Below are positions 35,201 through 44,477 of a DNA stretch of 64,000 nucleotides, one piece after another (the stretch's first letter is position 1; each line of letters begins with the position of its first letter). Below the pieces are notes generated by a model. It worked only from the letters and a program-made list of their open reading frames with translations. It was not told where the DNA came from and did no database searches. Source of the stretch: Crassaminicella thermophila (lineage in GTDB: Bacteria; Bacillota; Clostridia; Peptostreptococcales; Thermotaleaceae); contig NZ_CP042243.1 in assembly GCF_008152325.1 (NCBI RefSeq), positions 1,183,026-1,247,025 on the forward strand, read 5' to 3'. Made by a program: the position numbers and the translations under genes.

Positions 35201-36967
35201 ATGCGATTAAATAAAAAAAGATTAATAACTGTTATGATTGTTTTAATAATAGGCTTACTTGCAAGTATAGCTTATTTTAAGGTTTGGGATAAAAAAGAAA
35301 TATTAGATTTATCTTATAATGAGTTTATAAGCAATATTAAACAAGGAAAGGTAAAAACTGTTTATCTTGTAGATGATCCTAAAATTAATGGTGTACTACA
35401 GGATGGTACTAGTTTTATAACAGATAATCCAAGAACAGAAAATTTTAAAGAGATACTATTAATAAATAATGTTCGTGTAGAAGAAAATAAAAGAAGTTTG
35501 ATGATAATGAACATTATTAGTTTTATTGGATTTATTGTAGCTTTTGGTGCTATGGGGGTATTTTTGTCAAAACAGTCATCTAAACAAACTTCGAGAGAAT
35601 TTTCTAAAATGTCAAACATTGAAGCTATTGATCAAGGAAATATAAAAGTTACTTTTGCAAATATAGCTGGAAATGATGAAGCAAAAGAAAGTATAATGGA
35701 TTTAGTTGACTTTTTACAAAACCCTGAAAAATATACAAAATATGGAGCGAGAGTACCTAGAGGAGTTATTTTGTATGGGCCTCCTGGAACAGGAAAGACC
35801 TTACTTGCGAAAGCTTTAGCTGGAGAAGCAAATGTTCCATTTTATGCCGTATCTGGTTCAGATTTTGTTCAAATATATGCTGGATTAGGTGCAGGCAGAA
35901 TAAGAAGTTTATTTAAAAAAGCAAGAGAAAAAGGAAAATGTGTAATTTTTATTGATGAGATTGATGCTTTGGGAAAAAAAAGAGACGGAATTAATGGAAA
36001 TGATGAAACAGATAGAACATTAAATGCACTACTTACTGAGATGTCAGGTTTTCACGATAATGAGGGGATTATTGTTATTGCTGCAACAAACAGACTGGAT
36101 ATCCTTGATGATGCATTGTTGCGTCCTGGTAGATTTGATAGGCAAATAGAAGTTGGATTACCAGATGTAAATGCTAGACATGAAATTTTAAAGCTACACA
36201 GTAAAACAAAACCTTTAGCAGGAAATATTAATTTAGAAAAACTTGCGCAGCAGACAGTTTATTTTAGTGGTGCACAATTAGAAAGTTTGATGAATGAATC
36301 AGCAATACTTGCAGCAAAGGAAAATGCTGATTATATTCAAATAACACATATCGATAAAGCTTTCTATACGGTTATAGCTGGAGAAGAGAAGAAAGATAGA
36401 AGTGCTATTTCTAAAATTGATAGAGAGATTACTGCATATCATGAGGCTGGACATGCTTTGGTTACAAAGTTAATTGCTCCTGAAAATAAGGTAACAAAAG
36501 TTACAATTATTCCAAGTACAAAGGGAGCTGGTGGATTTAGTATGAATATTCCTCCAGATAAAATGTATAGAAGTAAAAAAGATATGATTAACAGTATTAA
36601 AATTGCATTAGCAGGAAGAGCTGCTGAAGAACTAATTTATGGAGAAGAAAATATAACAACTGGTGCAAGTAATGATATTGAAAAAGCAACGCAAATTGTT
36701 GGATCAATGATTAAACAGTTTGGTATGAATAAAAAGATTGGTATGTTAAATTACAATGTACTTCATGGGTATGGTGGATTTGATGCTGAAATTATAAAAG
36801 AATGTAGAGCTGTAATGGAAGATTTGTATGAAGATACAAAGAAAATACTAGGTGATAATAGGAATCTTTTAGAAATACTAGCAAATGAACTGCTTATGAA
36901 AGAGACATTGAATGAAGAAGATATTAATAGGTTGATGGATAAAGTTATGAAAGGATCTTTAGTATAA
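35201..36967 (+). CDS. ftsH: FtsH-type ATP-dependent zinc metalloprotease (short form)
   Basis: A 588-residue membrane AAA+ protease. There are two N-terminal membrane helices (about 8-27 and 105-125) with a small outside domain between, then the AAA module with Walker A GPPGTGKT (193-200), Walker B VIFIDEIDA, the second region of homology through RPGRFDRQIEV, and the zinc site HEAGH (414-418). It degrades membrane and short-lived cytoplasmic proteins. It is shorter than housekeeping FtsH (about 640 residues), with almost no C-terminal tail, and is not next to tilS/hpt, so it may be the second copy common in clostridia. The start is the ATG after AAAGGGGG, not the ATG at 35171. Confidence 0.93.
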   Translation: MRLNKKRLITVMIVLIIGLLASIAYFKVWDKKEILDLSYNEFISNIKQGKVKTVYLVDDPKINGVLQDGTSFITDNPRTENFKEILLINNVRVEENKRSLMIMNIISFIGFIVAFGAMGVFLSKQSSKQTSREFSKMSNIEAIDQGNIKVTFANIAGNDEAKESIMDLVDFLQNPEKYTKYGARVPRGVILYGPPGTGKTLLAKALAGEANVPFYAVSGSDFVQIYAGLGAGRIRSLFKKAREKGKCVIFIDEIDALGKKRDGINGNDETDRTLNALLTEMSGFHDNEGIIVIAATNRLDILDDALLRPGRFDRQIEVGLPDVNARHEILKLHSKTKPLAGNINLEKLAQQTVYFSGAQLESLMNESAILAAKENADYIQITHIDKAFYTVIAGEEKKDRSAISKIDREITAYHEAGHALVTKLIAPENKVTKVTIIPSTKGAGGFSMNIPPDKMYRSKKDMINSIKIALAGRAAEELIYGEENITTGASNDIEKATQIVGSMIKQFGMNKKIGMLNYNVLHGYGGFDAEIIKECRAVMEDLYEDTKKILGDNRNLLEILANELLMKETLNEEDINRLMDKVMKGSLV

Positions 36968-37141
36968 GGAATTTGTTTAAATCAATTTAAATAGAAGTTG
37001 TATAATTCAATACAGAATACTAAATATTCTGAAAATGGTACAGCCTTTATATTTAAGAAACTACCTTGTCTTGTAGTAAAAATTTATCATAAACAGACAT
37101 AAAAAAAAGTATTGCAGTATTTCTAGACTTTTAATTTATGC
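36968..37141. other. Non-coding spacer before the small RNA
   Basis: About 175 bases of A/T-rich sequence between ftsH and the small RNA. There is an ACTAAATATTCTGAAAAT stretch and CTTGTCTTGTAG, but no gene and no convincing terminator. The overlapping -10 candidates of the small RNA begin at 37142. Confidence 0.5.
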
Positions 37142-37169
37142 TATAATGGTGTATAATATATTTACAATC

Positions 37170-37343
37170 AGTCCTGGGATGTACGTTAAAGCCTGTAAAT
37201 TCAACCTACAGAAGACATCCGGGAGCTCGTGTTCCTTTATGGATGAAATGCCTCCAAAGAGAGGACTTCAGAAGTAAAGGATAGATCACCCACTTAGGTG
37301 AGTGGCGGGTGTGAATTTATGGCGGACGGCATTCTGGGGAGTT
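37170..37343 (+). ncRNA. ssrS: 6S RNA-like small RNA
   Basis: About 175 bases that form one long irregular hairpin. The ends pair: TCCT-GGGATGT near the 5' end with GCATTCTGGGGA at the 3' end (11 pairs, one bulged G). Inside are small hairpins (CTGTA..TACAG; TCACCC..GGGTGTGA) and a distal stem (TCCTTTA with TAAAGGA) capped by CCTC..GAGG, leaving an open central region, as in 6S RNA, which binds RNA polymerase-sigma-A. The elements ATTCAACC, GATAGATCACCC and GGGTGTGAATT agree with clostridial 6S RNAs as I remember them. TATAAT at 37152-37157 precedes it and a strong terminator follows. No open frame of note. Confidence 0.75.
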
Positions 37344-37373
37344 AAAAAAGTCTTTCAATGAAAGACTTTTTTT
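37344..37373. terminator. Bidirectional terminator between the small RNA and spoVB
   Basis: AAAAAAGTCTTTC pairs perfectly with GAAAGACTTTTTT around a 3-base AAT loop. Confidence 0.92.
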
Positions 37374-38916
37374 ATTTTGTAAAAATATATTTTAGTGTTT
37401 TAAAACTTATGCTTCCAGATAGAATAATAATAAACATATAACTTAAAGAACCTATACTAATGCTACAAAAAATACTTATAATAGATGATAAGTTGAAATG
37501 CATACAAAGTTTGTAAATATTTATGACGAATAATAACATTACAATAGTTGCAATAATAGGTTTTAAGATATTATCTACAAATTGAATGTTTAATTTTATA
37601 TAGTGATTTAAGCTTCTAACATTAAGAATACATATGATAAATATAGAAACGATAAACCCTAAAATATAACCTTTTTCACCAAAGCTAGGTTTTGCTACCA
37701 AAAAATAAGTACATAATATTTGAATTGTCATTCCTATAAGATGATGAACTGCAGTAATAACTTGTTTACCCATTCCATGTAATATTCCAGATACAGTATG
37801 ATGAAGGCATAAAAAAGTAGTTGATAAAGCAAGTAATGAAAGATATCGATCAACATCTGGCTGATTGTATATAAAGCTGCATATGGGTTTTGAAAAAAAG
37901 ATAAAAAGAGCTGTTGTTGGTATTGCAACGAGTAGCGTAATGCGAATTGCAAGATTAGATTTTAATCGAATATCCTTCCAATTTTTTAAAGCCATTTCCT
38001 GTGATACAGTAGGAATAATATTTACTACTAAGGCAGACGTTACGATAAATGGTAAAAATAGGAGAGGCATAGCCATTCCTGCAAGCTTTCCAAATATTGA
38101 TATGGCTTCATGAGCAGTATAGCCAGCTATTTGTAATCGCTGAGGTATTAAGACGGCATTTATGGACTGCATAATTACAGCTATGAGTCTTGTAATAGTA
38201 ATAGGGATAGAAATTAAAATAATCTTACCTAAAATAGCTTTGCTTGCATTTTTAAGAATACGATAATTTCTTCGTAAACGAAGTGCTTCGCGAATTTTGA
38301 ATTTAAAAATAAGCCACAAAAAACCTGTTAATTCGCCTACAGAAATACCTATTACTGCAATCATGGCAGCAAAACTTGTATCTATAGGTGATACTATATA
38401 TAGACTTCCTATTACAAAAACAATTCTAAAAATTTGTTCTAAAACTTGTGACATACCAGGAGGACCTACATCTTTAATACCATAATAATATCCTCTAAAT
38501 ATTGATGATAATGTAATTAATGGAATACAAGGAATTAAAGCAATAAGACTGTTGTAGGTATCTTTGTTTTTTATGATATTGTGACTAATATATTTTGCAT
38601 TGTATAAAAGAAATAGTGATAAGATTGTGCTAATTAATAGTCCCAGACATAATGATAGACCTAAAATTTTATTACAGCCTCTTTTATTATTTAAAGATAA
38701 ATGATAAGCTACAAGCTTTGATACAGCAACTGGAATGCCAGCTGTAGTAAATGTTATTAAAATCATTAAAATGGGAAACACCAAATGAAATAAGCCAATT
38801 CCTTCGGCTCCAATCATTCTTGAAAGTATTAGTTTATAAGCAAATCCTAAAAATCTTACAATAAAATTTACGATAATAAGAATTAATGTTCCATATAAAA
38901 ATGAGTTTTTTTTCAT
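37372..38916 (-). CDS. spoVB: Stage V sporulation protein B-like MOP flippase
   Basis: A 514-residue polytopic membrane protein of the MOP (MATE/MurJ/Wzx-like) superfamily with about 14 helices. The N-terminal GFAYKLILSRMIGAEGIGLF and TTAGIPVAVSKLVA are characteristic of SpoVB, as is the loop FRGYYYGIKDVGPPGMSQVLEQIFR. SpoVB exports lipid-linked precursors for spore cortex; related proteins serve vegetative wall or polysaccharide export, and clostridia have several, so the sporulation role is likely but not certain. Length is normal (510-520). It starts at ATG after GGAGAG and is a single-gene unit. Confidence 0.85.
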   Translation of the reverse strand: MKKNSFLYGTLILIIVNFIVRFLGFAYKLILSRMIGAEGIGLFHLVFPILMILITFTTAGIPVAVSKLVAYHLSLNNKRGCNKILGLSLCLGLLISTILSLFLLYNAKYISHNIIKNKDTYNSLIALIPCIPLITLSSIFRGYYYGIKDVGPPGMSQVLEQIFRIVFVIGSLYIVSPIDTSFAAMIAVIGISVGELTGFLWLIFKFKIREALRLRRNYRILKNASKAILGKIILISIPITITRLIAVIMQSINAVLIPQRLQIAGYTAHEAISIFGKLAGMAMPLLFLPFIVTSALVVNIIPTVSQEMALKNWKDIRLKSNLAIRITLLVAIPTTALFIFFSKPICSFIYNQPDVDRYLSLLALSTTFLCLHHTVSGILHGMGKQVITAVHHLIGMTIQILCTYFLVAKPSFGEKGYILGFIVSIFIICILNVRSLNHYIKLNIQFVDNILKPIIATIVMLLFVINIYKLCMHFNLSSIISIFCSISIGSLSYMFIIILSGSISFKTLKYIFTK

Positions 38917-39089
38917 AATACCATCTCTCCATTATAAAGTTACTTATAATAGATATTCCTATATAAATCGTTATATTACTTACTTTTTAAAAAATAATAA
39001 TGAAGAAAAATAATTTTTTATGCAAATGCATTTATTTTTATGGGCAACAAAAACTATAATTAAAGAAAAGATGAATGGAGGATTAATAC

Positions 39090-39332
39090 ATGGAACTTGT
39101 TTGCCCAATTTGCAATGGAATGGCTATTTACTTATTGAAATGTTCTAATTGTGGTAAGGTGATGGAGAATAGAGGCACAATTGGAGAATTTTTAGATGAT
39201 TATAGCCCATATTTGGCTATGGATATTACGCAACAAATAGATGGGGTACCGTATGATCAATGTGTACATCTATTCTATTGTAAAAATTGTGATCACGATA
39301 AAAGAGTACCAATTAAAAAAATGAGGATATAG
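39090..39332 (+). CDS. Small zinc-ribbon-like protein, 80 residues
   Basis: Cysteine pairs CPIC (N-terminus), CSNC (about 18-21) and CKNC (about 69-72) point to one or two zinc knuckles. The middle (IGEFLDDYSPYLAMDITQQI) is a short helix. No family name comes to mind; similar short proteins are common and uncharacterised in clostridia. It starts at ATG after GGAGG and ends in a strong terminator. It lies alone before the his operon. Confidence 0.75.
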   Translation: MELVCPICNGMAIYLLKCSNCGKVMENRGTIGEFLDDYSPYLAMDITQQIDGVPYDQCVHLFYCKNCDHDKRVPIKKMRI

Positions 39333-39358
39333 GATGCTTTAAGCATCCTATATCTTTT
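39326..39358 (+). terminator. Terminator after the zinc-ribbon gene
   Basis: GATATAGGATGC pairs with GCATCCTATATC, then TTTT. A second hairpin (ATATCTTTT with AAAAGATAT, ending at 39370) shares the 3' arm, so the two cannot form together. Confidence 0.85.
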
Positions 39359-39380
39359 ATCAAAAGATATAAAAAATCTC

Positions 39381-39409
39381 TTGACTTTCTTATAGGTGCA
39401 TATTAAAAT
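39381..39409 (+). promoter_or_regulatory. Promoter of the his operon
   Basis: TTGACT (39381-39386), 17 bases, TAAAAT (39404-39409). The leader after it is only about 55 bases and holds a small inverted repeat CGCATTAAAGCG (about 39423-39434), a possible operator. There is no T-box or leader peptide. Confidence 0.7.
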
Positions 39410-39467
39410 GTTAATATAATTTAACGCATTAAAGCGATAAATTGATAAAGCAACAGGTGGTGATAGT

Positions 39468-40760
39468 ATGCTTAGTTTAAATCGTTTTGTTCCAGAAGGG
39501 GTAGAGGATACTCATTGTAATATGTACGAAATTAAGGAAAATATCATTATGAAAATAAAAAAAATATTTAAAAGTTTTGGATATAGGCAAATTCTAACTC
39601 CAACATTTGAGTACTATGATTTATTTTCAGGTGTAGAAGGTACTATTCATAAAGATGAAATGTTTAAATTCATAGATGGAAATGGGAAAATACTTGTTTT
39701 ACGTCCAGATATAACCACACCTATTGCAAGGATGGTAGCTACAAATTATAAACTTTGTTCTGGATATTTAAAGTTTTCCTATGCAACAAATATTTTTAGA
39801 ATTAATGATGAACAGAATGGAGAAAGAAGAGAGTTTACACAGACAGGAATTGAATATCTTGGAAACGATAAGCCAGACTCTGATGCAGAAGTTGTATCGT
39901 TAGCAATAAAGAGTTTGATTAGTTGTGGGATTAAAGATTTTAAAATTGATTTAGGGCAAGCAGGGTATTTCAAAGGACTCATTAAAGAAAGCAACATAAG
40001 TAAAACGGAACAAGAAAAAATTCGTGATTTAATAGAGAATAAAAATTTTGCAGAATTACAAAGTATAATAGATCAATTATATACTTCTGAATTTATTAAA
40101 AATGCGATTATGAAAATACCTTACTTGTATGGAAAACCTGAAAAAGTAATAAACGATGCAGAAAAGTTAGTCTGCAATGATGAAATGGAAAAAGCTCTTG
40201 AAAATCTAAAATGTGTATATGACATATTAAAAAATTATGGGTATGAAGATGAAATTTCTATTGATTTAGGCATGATTCATCATATCAATTATTATACGGG
40301 TGTTATATTCAAAGGATATATAAATAACTATGGAAAAACTATATTAAGTGGAGGAAGATATGATAATCTCACAAAACAGTATGGTCACTATATGCCAGCT
40401 ACGGGTTTTGGACTAAATATTGATAATCTTTTGGAGGTGTTAAGTATGTATAAAGTGAATGAAGATTTTACTTGTACTACAGATTATTTAGTTTTATATG
40501 ATAAGAAAAATCGTCAAAAGGGATTGAAGTTAGCAGAACAATTAAGAGAGCGTGGTTTTATTGTAGAATCTGATGTATATGAAAACAGTATTAAGCCTTA
40601 TATTCAAAATGCAAATTATAGAAATATTAAAGAAATTGTGCAGATATGTGGAGAATTATTAAAAAGAATAGATATTAGAAATAATAAAATTTTTACAAAT
40701 ACACAAGCCCAATTTATAAAAGGCTTAGATGACATTGAGGTAATTGCTTCTATTCACTAG
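39468..40760 (+). CDS. hisZ: ATP phosphoribosyltransferase regulatory subunit
   Basis: A 430-residue class II histidyl-tRNA synthetase paralogue. It keeps motif 2 and the histidine-binding HisA loop region only in part and lacks the C-terminal anticodon domain arrangement of HisS, but keeps LRPDITTPIARM and GGRYDNL. With the short HisG encoded next, it forms the hetero-octameric enzyme for the first step of histidine synthesis, where HisZ gives feedback control by histidine. It starts at ATG after GGTGGTG and is first in hisZ-G-C-B-H-A-F-IE. True HisS is the alternative, but context and sequence favour HisZ. Confidence 0.92.
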   Translation: MLSLNRFVPEGVEDTHCNMYEIKENIIMKIKKIFKSFGYRQILTPTFEYYDLFSGVEGTIHKDEMFKFIDGNGKILVLRPDITTPIARMVATNYKLCSGYLKFSYATNIFRINDEQNGERREFTQTGIEYLGNDKPDSDAEVVSLAIKSLISCGIKDFKIDLGQAGYFKGLIKESNISKTEQEKIRDLIENKNFAELQSIIDQLYTSEFIKNAIMKIPYLYGKPEKVINDAEKLVCNDEMEKALENLKCVYDILKNYGYEDEISIDLGMIHHINYYTGVIFKGYINNYGKTILSGGRYDNLTKQYGHYMPATGFGLNIDNLLEVLSMYKVNEDFTCTTDYLVLYDKKNRQKGLKLAEQLRERGFIVESDVYENSIKPYIQNANYRNIKEIVQICGELLKRIDIRNNKIFTNTQAQFIKGLDDIEVIASIH

Positions 40761-40772
40761 GGAGGATATAAA

Positions 40773-41438
40773 ATGGACTATGTAAATATTGCATTGGGAA
40801 AAGGAAGATTAGCAGATAAAACATTTGAGCTACTTAAAGAAATAGATGTAAAATTTGAAGACTATTATCCTAAAAGTAGAAAATTAATATTTGTAAATAA
40901 TAAAAAAAAGGTTCGAATCATTTTTGTAAAGTCAAGTGATGTACCTATATACGTAGAACAAGGAGCCGCAGATATAGGTATTGTAGGAAAAGATACACTT
41001 TTAGAATCAGAAGCAAATGTATATGAGATTATGGATTTAGGATTTGGAAAATGCAAATTTGCAGTTGCAGCACCGAAGGATTTTCAATTAGAACTTCATA
41101 GAAAATTAAAAGTTGCAACAAAATATCCAAAAGTTTCAAGAAATTATTTTAACAATAAAGGAGAACCCATAGAAATTATTAAACTTAATGGCTCTGTAGA
41201 GCTTGCACCTATTATTGGATTATCTGATGTGATTGTAGATATTGTTGAAACGGGAAAAACGTTAAAAGAAAATGGGCTAGTTATTACTGAAGAAATCTGT
41301 CAAGTAAGTGCAAGATTAATAGTAAATAAAGTAAGCTTTAAAACAAAGTCTGAAAAAATTCATGAAATTATAAGAGGTTTTCAATGTTGTATTAGAAAAA
41401 ACGAAAAAAAGAAAATACTTTCTACTGGTAGTAATTAA
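40773..41438 (+). CDS. hisG: ATP phosphoribosyltransferase, short form
   Basis: A 221-residue catalytic subunit that joins ATP and PRPP, the committed step to histidine. The short form (about 210-220 residues, no C-terminal regulatory domain) needs HisZ, which is encoded 12 bases upstream. It has NIALGKGRLADKTFELL at the N-terminus, GAADIGIVGKDTL, and the PRPP-binding segment VDIVETGKTLKENGL. The basic, unconserved end (RKNEKKKILSTG) is a few residues longer than usual. The following gene in most clostridial his operons is hisD; here a 71-bp gap leads to hisC instead. Confidence 0.95.
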   Translation: MDYVNIALGKGRLADKTFELLKEIDVKFEDYYPKSRKLIFVNNKKKVRIIFVKSSDVPIYVEQGAADIGIVGKDTLLESEANVYEIMDLGFGKCKFAVAAPKDFQLELHRKLKVATKYPKVSRNYFNNKGEPIEIIKLNGSVELAPIIGLSDVIVDIVETGKTLKENGLVITEEICQVSARLIVNKVSFKTKSEKIHEIIRGFQCCIRKNEKKKILSTGSN

Positions 41439-41509
41439 ATTTATTGGGGGATATTCCTCCGTTAACTTTTATAAAGCAAAAATAAATATGAAATAAAAGT
41501 GAGGTTGTA
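41439..41509 (+). other. Gap between hisG and hisC where hisD is expected
   Basis: Seventy-one bases with a G/C hairpin, GGGGGATATTCCTCC (41446-41460), without a T-run, then A/T-rich sequence up to the hisC ribosome binding site. No remnant of hisD coding sequence is visible in any frame. Confidence 0.7.
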
Positions 41510-42565
41510 ATGATGCTAAGTCTTGTGAAGAAAAATATATATTCAATAAAACCATATAGAATATCGAAAGAATATATTCATACAAAACTTGATGCAAATG
41601 AAAATCCATATAATTTATTGGATATATTAAAAGAAAAATTTATAGAAAATATAGATAATTTAAACATAAATAGGTATCCTGATACTAATAGTGATGAACT
41701 AAGGGAACTTCTTGCTGAATATGTTGATGTAAAAAAAGAAAATATTTTATGCGGAAATGGTTCTGATGAGATTATTCAAGTGATAATTAATACTTTTGTT
41801 GACAAAGATGAATATGTGATTACCCATAGTCCCACCTTTTCTATGTATAAAATATTTACGAATATTGCTGGAGGTAAAATTTTAGAAGTTTTATCAAATT
41901 CATCTTTTCAAATAAATGTTGATGAGATAATAAAAGAAGCTAAATTTAAAAAAGCAAAGGTTATTTTTTTATGCAATCCAAATAATCCAACAGGTACTGT
42001 AATATCAAAAGAAGAAATTGAAAGGGTGATTAGAAAAACAGAAGCTATTGTTGTAGTAGATGAAGCATATTATGAATTTTTAGGTGAAACTGTAGTTGAT
42101 TTAGTAAATGTTTACGATAATTTGATTGTACTTAGAACATTGTCAAAAGCTTTTGCTTTAGCAGGAGCAAGGATTGGATATGGTATTGCCAGTGAAAAAA
42201 TCATGGATGTATTGTATAGGGTGAAGCCTCCTTATAATTTGAGTACTTTTTCACAGGAGATTGGAAAGTTATTTATTGAAAATGTAGATTTAGTAAAAAA
42301 CTACATTCAGAAAATAAAAGAAGAAAGATTATTTTTGCAAAAGGAGCTTAAAAAAATAGAATATATAGAAGTATTTCCAACTGGAAGTAATTTTGTTTTA
42401 GTTAGAAGTGAAAAGGCAAAAAGAATAGTAGAAGAATTCAAAAAAGAAGGCTTATCAATAAGAGATTTTACAAAGGAAGACTTATTAAGGAATTGTTTTC
42501 GCATTACTGTAGGAACAAGAGAAGAAAGTAATAGACTTTTAGAATTGTTTAAGAAAGTGGTGTAG
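41510..42565 (+). CDS. hisC: Histidinol-phosphate aminotransferase
   Basis: A 351-residue PLP enzyme making histidinol phosphate from imidazole acetol phosphate with glutamate. The PLP lysine is in RTLSKAFALAGARIGY. LDANENPY at the N-terminus, GNGSDEIIQ, CNPNNPTGT and VVDEAYYEF are classic. Two adjacent ATG codons follow GTGAGG; either could start. Some HisC proteins also transaminate aromatic amino acids. It overlaps nothing and leads directly into hisB (3 bases). Confidence 0.95.
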   Translation: MMLSLVKKNIYSIKPYRISKEYIHTKLDANENPYNLLDILKEKFIENIDNLNINRYPDTNSDELRELLAEYVDVKKENILCGNGSDEIIQVIINTFVDKDEYVITHSPTFSMYKIFTNIAGGKILEVLSNSSFQINVDEIIKEAKFKKAKVIFLCNPNNPTGTVISKEEIERVIRKTEAIVVVDEAYYEFLGETVVDLVNVYDNLIVLRTLSKAFALAGARIGYGIASEKIMDVLYRVKPPYNLSTFSQEIGKLFIENVDLVKNYIQKIKEERLFLQKELKKIEYIEVFPTGSNFVLVRSEKAKRIVEEFKKEGLSIRDFTKEDLLRNCFRITVGTREESNRLLELFKKVV

Positions 42566-42568
42566 AAG

Positions 42569-43153
42569 ATGAGAAAAGCAGAAATAAAAAGAAAGACTAA
42601 AGAAACGGATATACTTTTATTATTAAACTTAGATGGAAAAGGAAATGCTGAGATTGATACAGGTATAGGATTTTTTAATCACATGCTTGATTTAATGTGT
42701 AAGCATGGATTTTTAGATATAAAGTTGAAGTGTATTGGAGATATTGATGTAGACAATCACCATACAGTAGAGGATATAGGTATTGTATTAGGGAAGGGAT
42801 TAAAGCAAGCGATAAAAGACAAAAAAGGAATTACTAGATATGCGACTGTATTTACACCAATGGATGAGGCTTTATCTATGGTATCAGTTGATTTTAGTGG
42901 AAGATCTTATTTGCATTTTGGGGTGAATTTTGAAAGAGAATATGTTGGCAAATTTGAAACTGAATTAGTAGAAGAATTTTTCAGAGCTTTTGTAAACAAT
43001 GCAGAAATTACATTGCACATAAATTTACAGTATGGAAAAAATACACATCATATAGTTGAGTCTATTTTTAAAGGATTAGGAAGAGCTATAGATAAGGCAA
43101 CTATGGTTCTGGATAGAATTGATGGTGTATTATCTACAAAGGGTTATTTGTAG
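42569..43153 (+). CDS. hisB: Imidazoleglycerol-phosphate dehydratase
   Basis: A 194-residue monofunctional dehydratase (no phosphatase domain). The two metal-binding halves are seen: HMLDLMCKHG with DNHHTVEDIG, and later FVNNAEITLHI with KNTHHIVESIFKG. Length is that of stand-alone HisB. A histidinol-phosphate phosphatase is not in this cluster; Firmicutes use a PHP-type enzyme encoded elsewhere. Confidence 0.96.
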   Translation: MRKAEIKRKTKETDILLLLNLDGKGNAEIDTGIGFFNHMLDLMCKHGFLDIKLKCIGDIDVDNHHTVEDIGIVLGKGLKQAIKDKKGITRYATVFTPMDEALSMVSVDFSGRSYLHFGVNFEREYVGKFETELVEEFFRAFVNNAEITLHINLQYGKNTHHIVESIFKGLGRAIDKATMVLDRIDGVLSTKGYL

Positions 43154-43168
43154 TAAGGGGAGATATGT

Positions 43169-43771
43169 ATGATTGCTATTATTGACTATGGTGTAGGAAA
43201 TTTAAAAAGTGTATATAAGGCACTTATCAAGTTAGGGTTTAAAGCACAGATTACTGCTAAAGAAGAAGATATAAATAAAAGCAATGGAATTATTTTGCCA
43301 GGGGTTGGAGCTTTTAGAGATGCTATAAATCATTTAATAGATAGTGGATTGATAGATTGTTTGAAAAAGAACATATATAGTGGGAAGCCTATTTTAGGAA
43401 TATGTTTAGGGATGCAGCTTCTTTATGATAAAAGCTATGAAGATGGAGAATGGGATGGATTAGGATTGTTAAAAGGAGACGTTGTAAGGTTTGGTGACGG
43501 GCTAAAGGTTCCACATATGGGATGGAATCAGTTAGTGAAGGGAGTAGATGATCCGATCGGAAAAGATGTGGAAGGAGAGTATGTATACTTTGTACATTCT
43601 TATTATGTTAAGCCACAAAAAAATGAAGAGGTAGTTTTTTGGACAGATTATGGCGTAAAAGTTCCAGCAGTTGTTCGAAAAGGGAATATATTAGGTATGC
43701 AATTTCATCCTGAAAAAAGTGGGGAAACAGGTATGAAGTTGTTGAGAAACTTTGGGGAGTTGATAAAATGA
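43169..43771 (+). CDS. hisH: Imidazole glycerol phosphate synthase, glutaminase subunit
   Basis: A 200-residue class I glutamine amidotransferase giving ammonia to HisF. The catalytic cysteine is in GICLGMQLL, and the His-Glu pair is in MQFHPEKSG near the C-terminus. PGVGAFRDA forms the oxyanion region. It starts at ATG after AAGGGGAG and overlaps hisA by four bases (ATGA), so the two are coupled. Confidence 0.96.
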   Translation: MIAIIDYGVGNLKSVYKALIKLGFKAQITAKEEDINKSNGIILPGVGAFRDAINHLIDSGLIDCLKKNIYSGKPILGICLGMQLLYDKSYEDGEWDGLGLLKGDVVRFGDGLKVPHMGWNQLVKGVDDPIGKDVEGEYVYFVHSYYVKPQKNEEVVFWTDYGVKVPAVVRKGNILGMQFHPEKSGETGMKLLRNFGELIK

Positions 43772-44466
43772 TTGTTTTTCCAGCCATTGACATTCGTGGT
43801 GGTAAATGTGTAAGGCTAACACAAGGCAAATTTGATCAAGAGAATGTATATAGTGAAAATCCAGTTGAAATTGCTTTGAAGTGGGAGGAAAAAGGTGCTA
43901 AATATATTCATTTAATAGACCTTGATGGTGCTTTGTATGGTATTTCTATGAATAGGGATATAATAAAAAAAATTATTAAATCAGTAAATATACCTGTACA
44001 GTTAGGGGGAGGAATAAGAACAATATATGATATTGAAAATGTATTAAAATTAGGTGTAAGTAGAGTTATTTTAGGGACTTCAGCAGTAAAAGAAGAAGGA
44101 TTGGTTAAAGAAGCATTATCCCGTTTTAATGAACAAATTGCTGTATCTATAGATGCAAAAAATGGATATGTAGCTATTGACGGATGGACAAAGGTAAGTG
44201 ATATAAAAGCTATAGATTTTGCAAAACAACTAGAAAAGATGGGATTAAAAACATTAATTTATACAGATATTGCAAAGGATGGTATGCTGTTAGGTCCAAA
44301 TTTTGAAGAAATAGAAAGATTAAAAGAAAATGTAGGTATAAATATTATCGCATCTGGAGGAATTAGCAGCAAAGAAAATGTTATGAAATTAAAAAAAATA
44401 GGTGTATATGGTGCTATTATTGGAAAAGCATTATATACAGGAGATATAGAACTTGAAGATTTATAG
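43768..44466 (+). CDS. hisA: ProFAR isomerase
   Basis: A 232-residue (beta/alpha)8 barrel catalysing the Amadori rearrangement of ProFAR to PRFAR. Catalytic aspartates are in [14 protein letters not shown] and in [10 protein letters not shown]; the phosphate sites are LGGGIRT and ASGGISS. It is slightly shorter than usual (240) but contains all conserved parts. Coupled to hisH by a four-base overlap. Confidence 0.95.
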   Translation: MIVFPAIDIRGGKCVRLTQGKFDQENVYSENPVEIALKWEEKGAKYIHLIDLDGALYGISMNRDIIKKIIKSVNIPVQLGGGIRTIYDIENVLKLGVSRVILGTSAVKEEGLVKEALSRFNEQIAVSIDAKNGYVAIDGWTKVSDIKAIDFAKQLEKMGLKTLIYTDIAKDGMLLGPNFEEIERLKENVGINIIASGGISSKENVMKLKKIGVYGAIIGKALYTGDIELEDL

Positions 44467-44477
44467 GGGGAGTTAGC

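Noticed and set aside
39410-39467. T-box or leader-peptide attenuator for the his operon
   Set aside because: The leader after the promoter is only about 55 bases, with no T-box sequence, no run of histidine codons and no terminator.
41446-41460. Terminator between hisG and hisC
   Set aside because: The hairpin lacks a following T-run and has a 3-base loop; the operon most likely continues through it.
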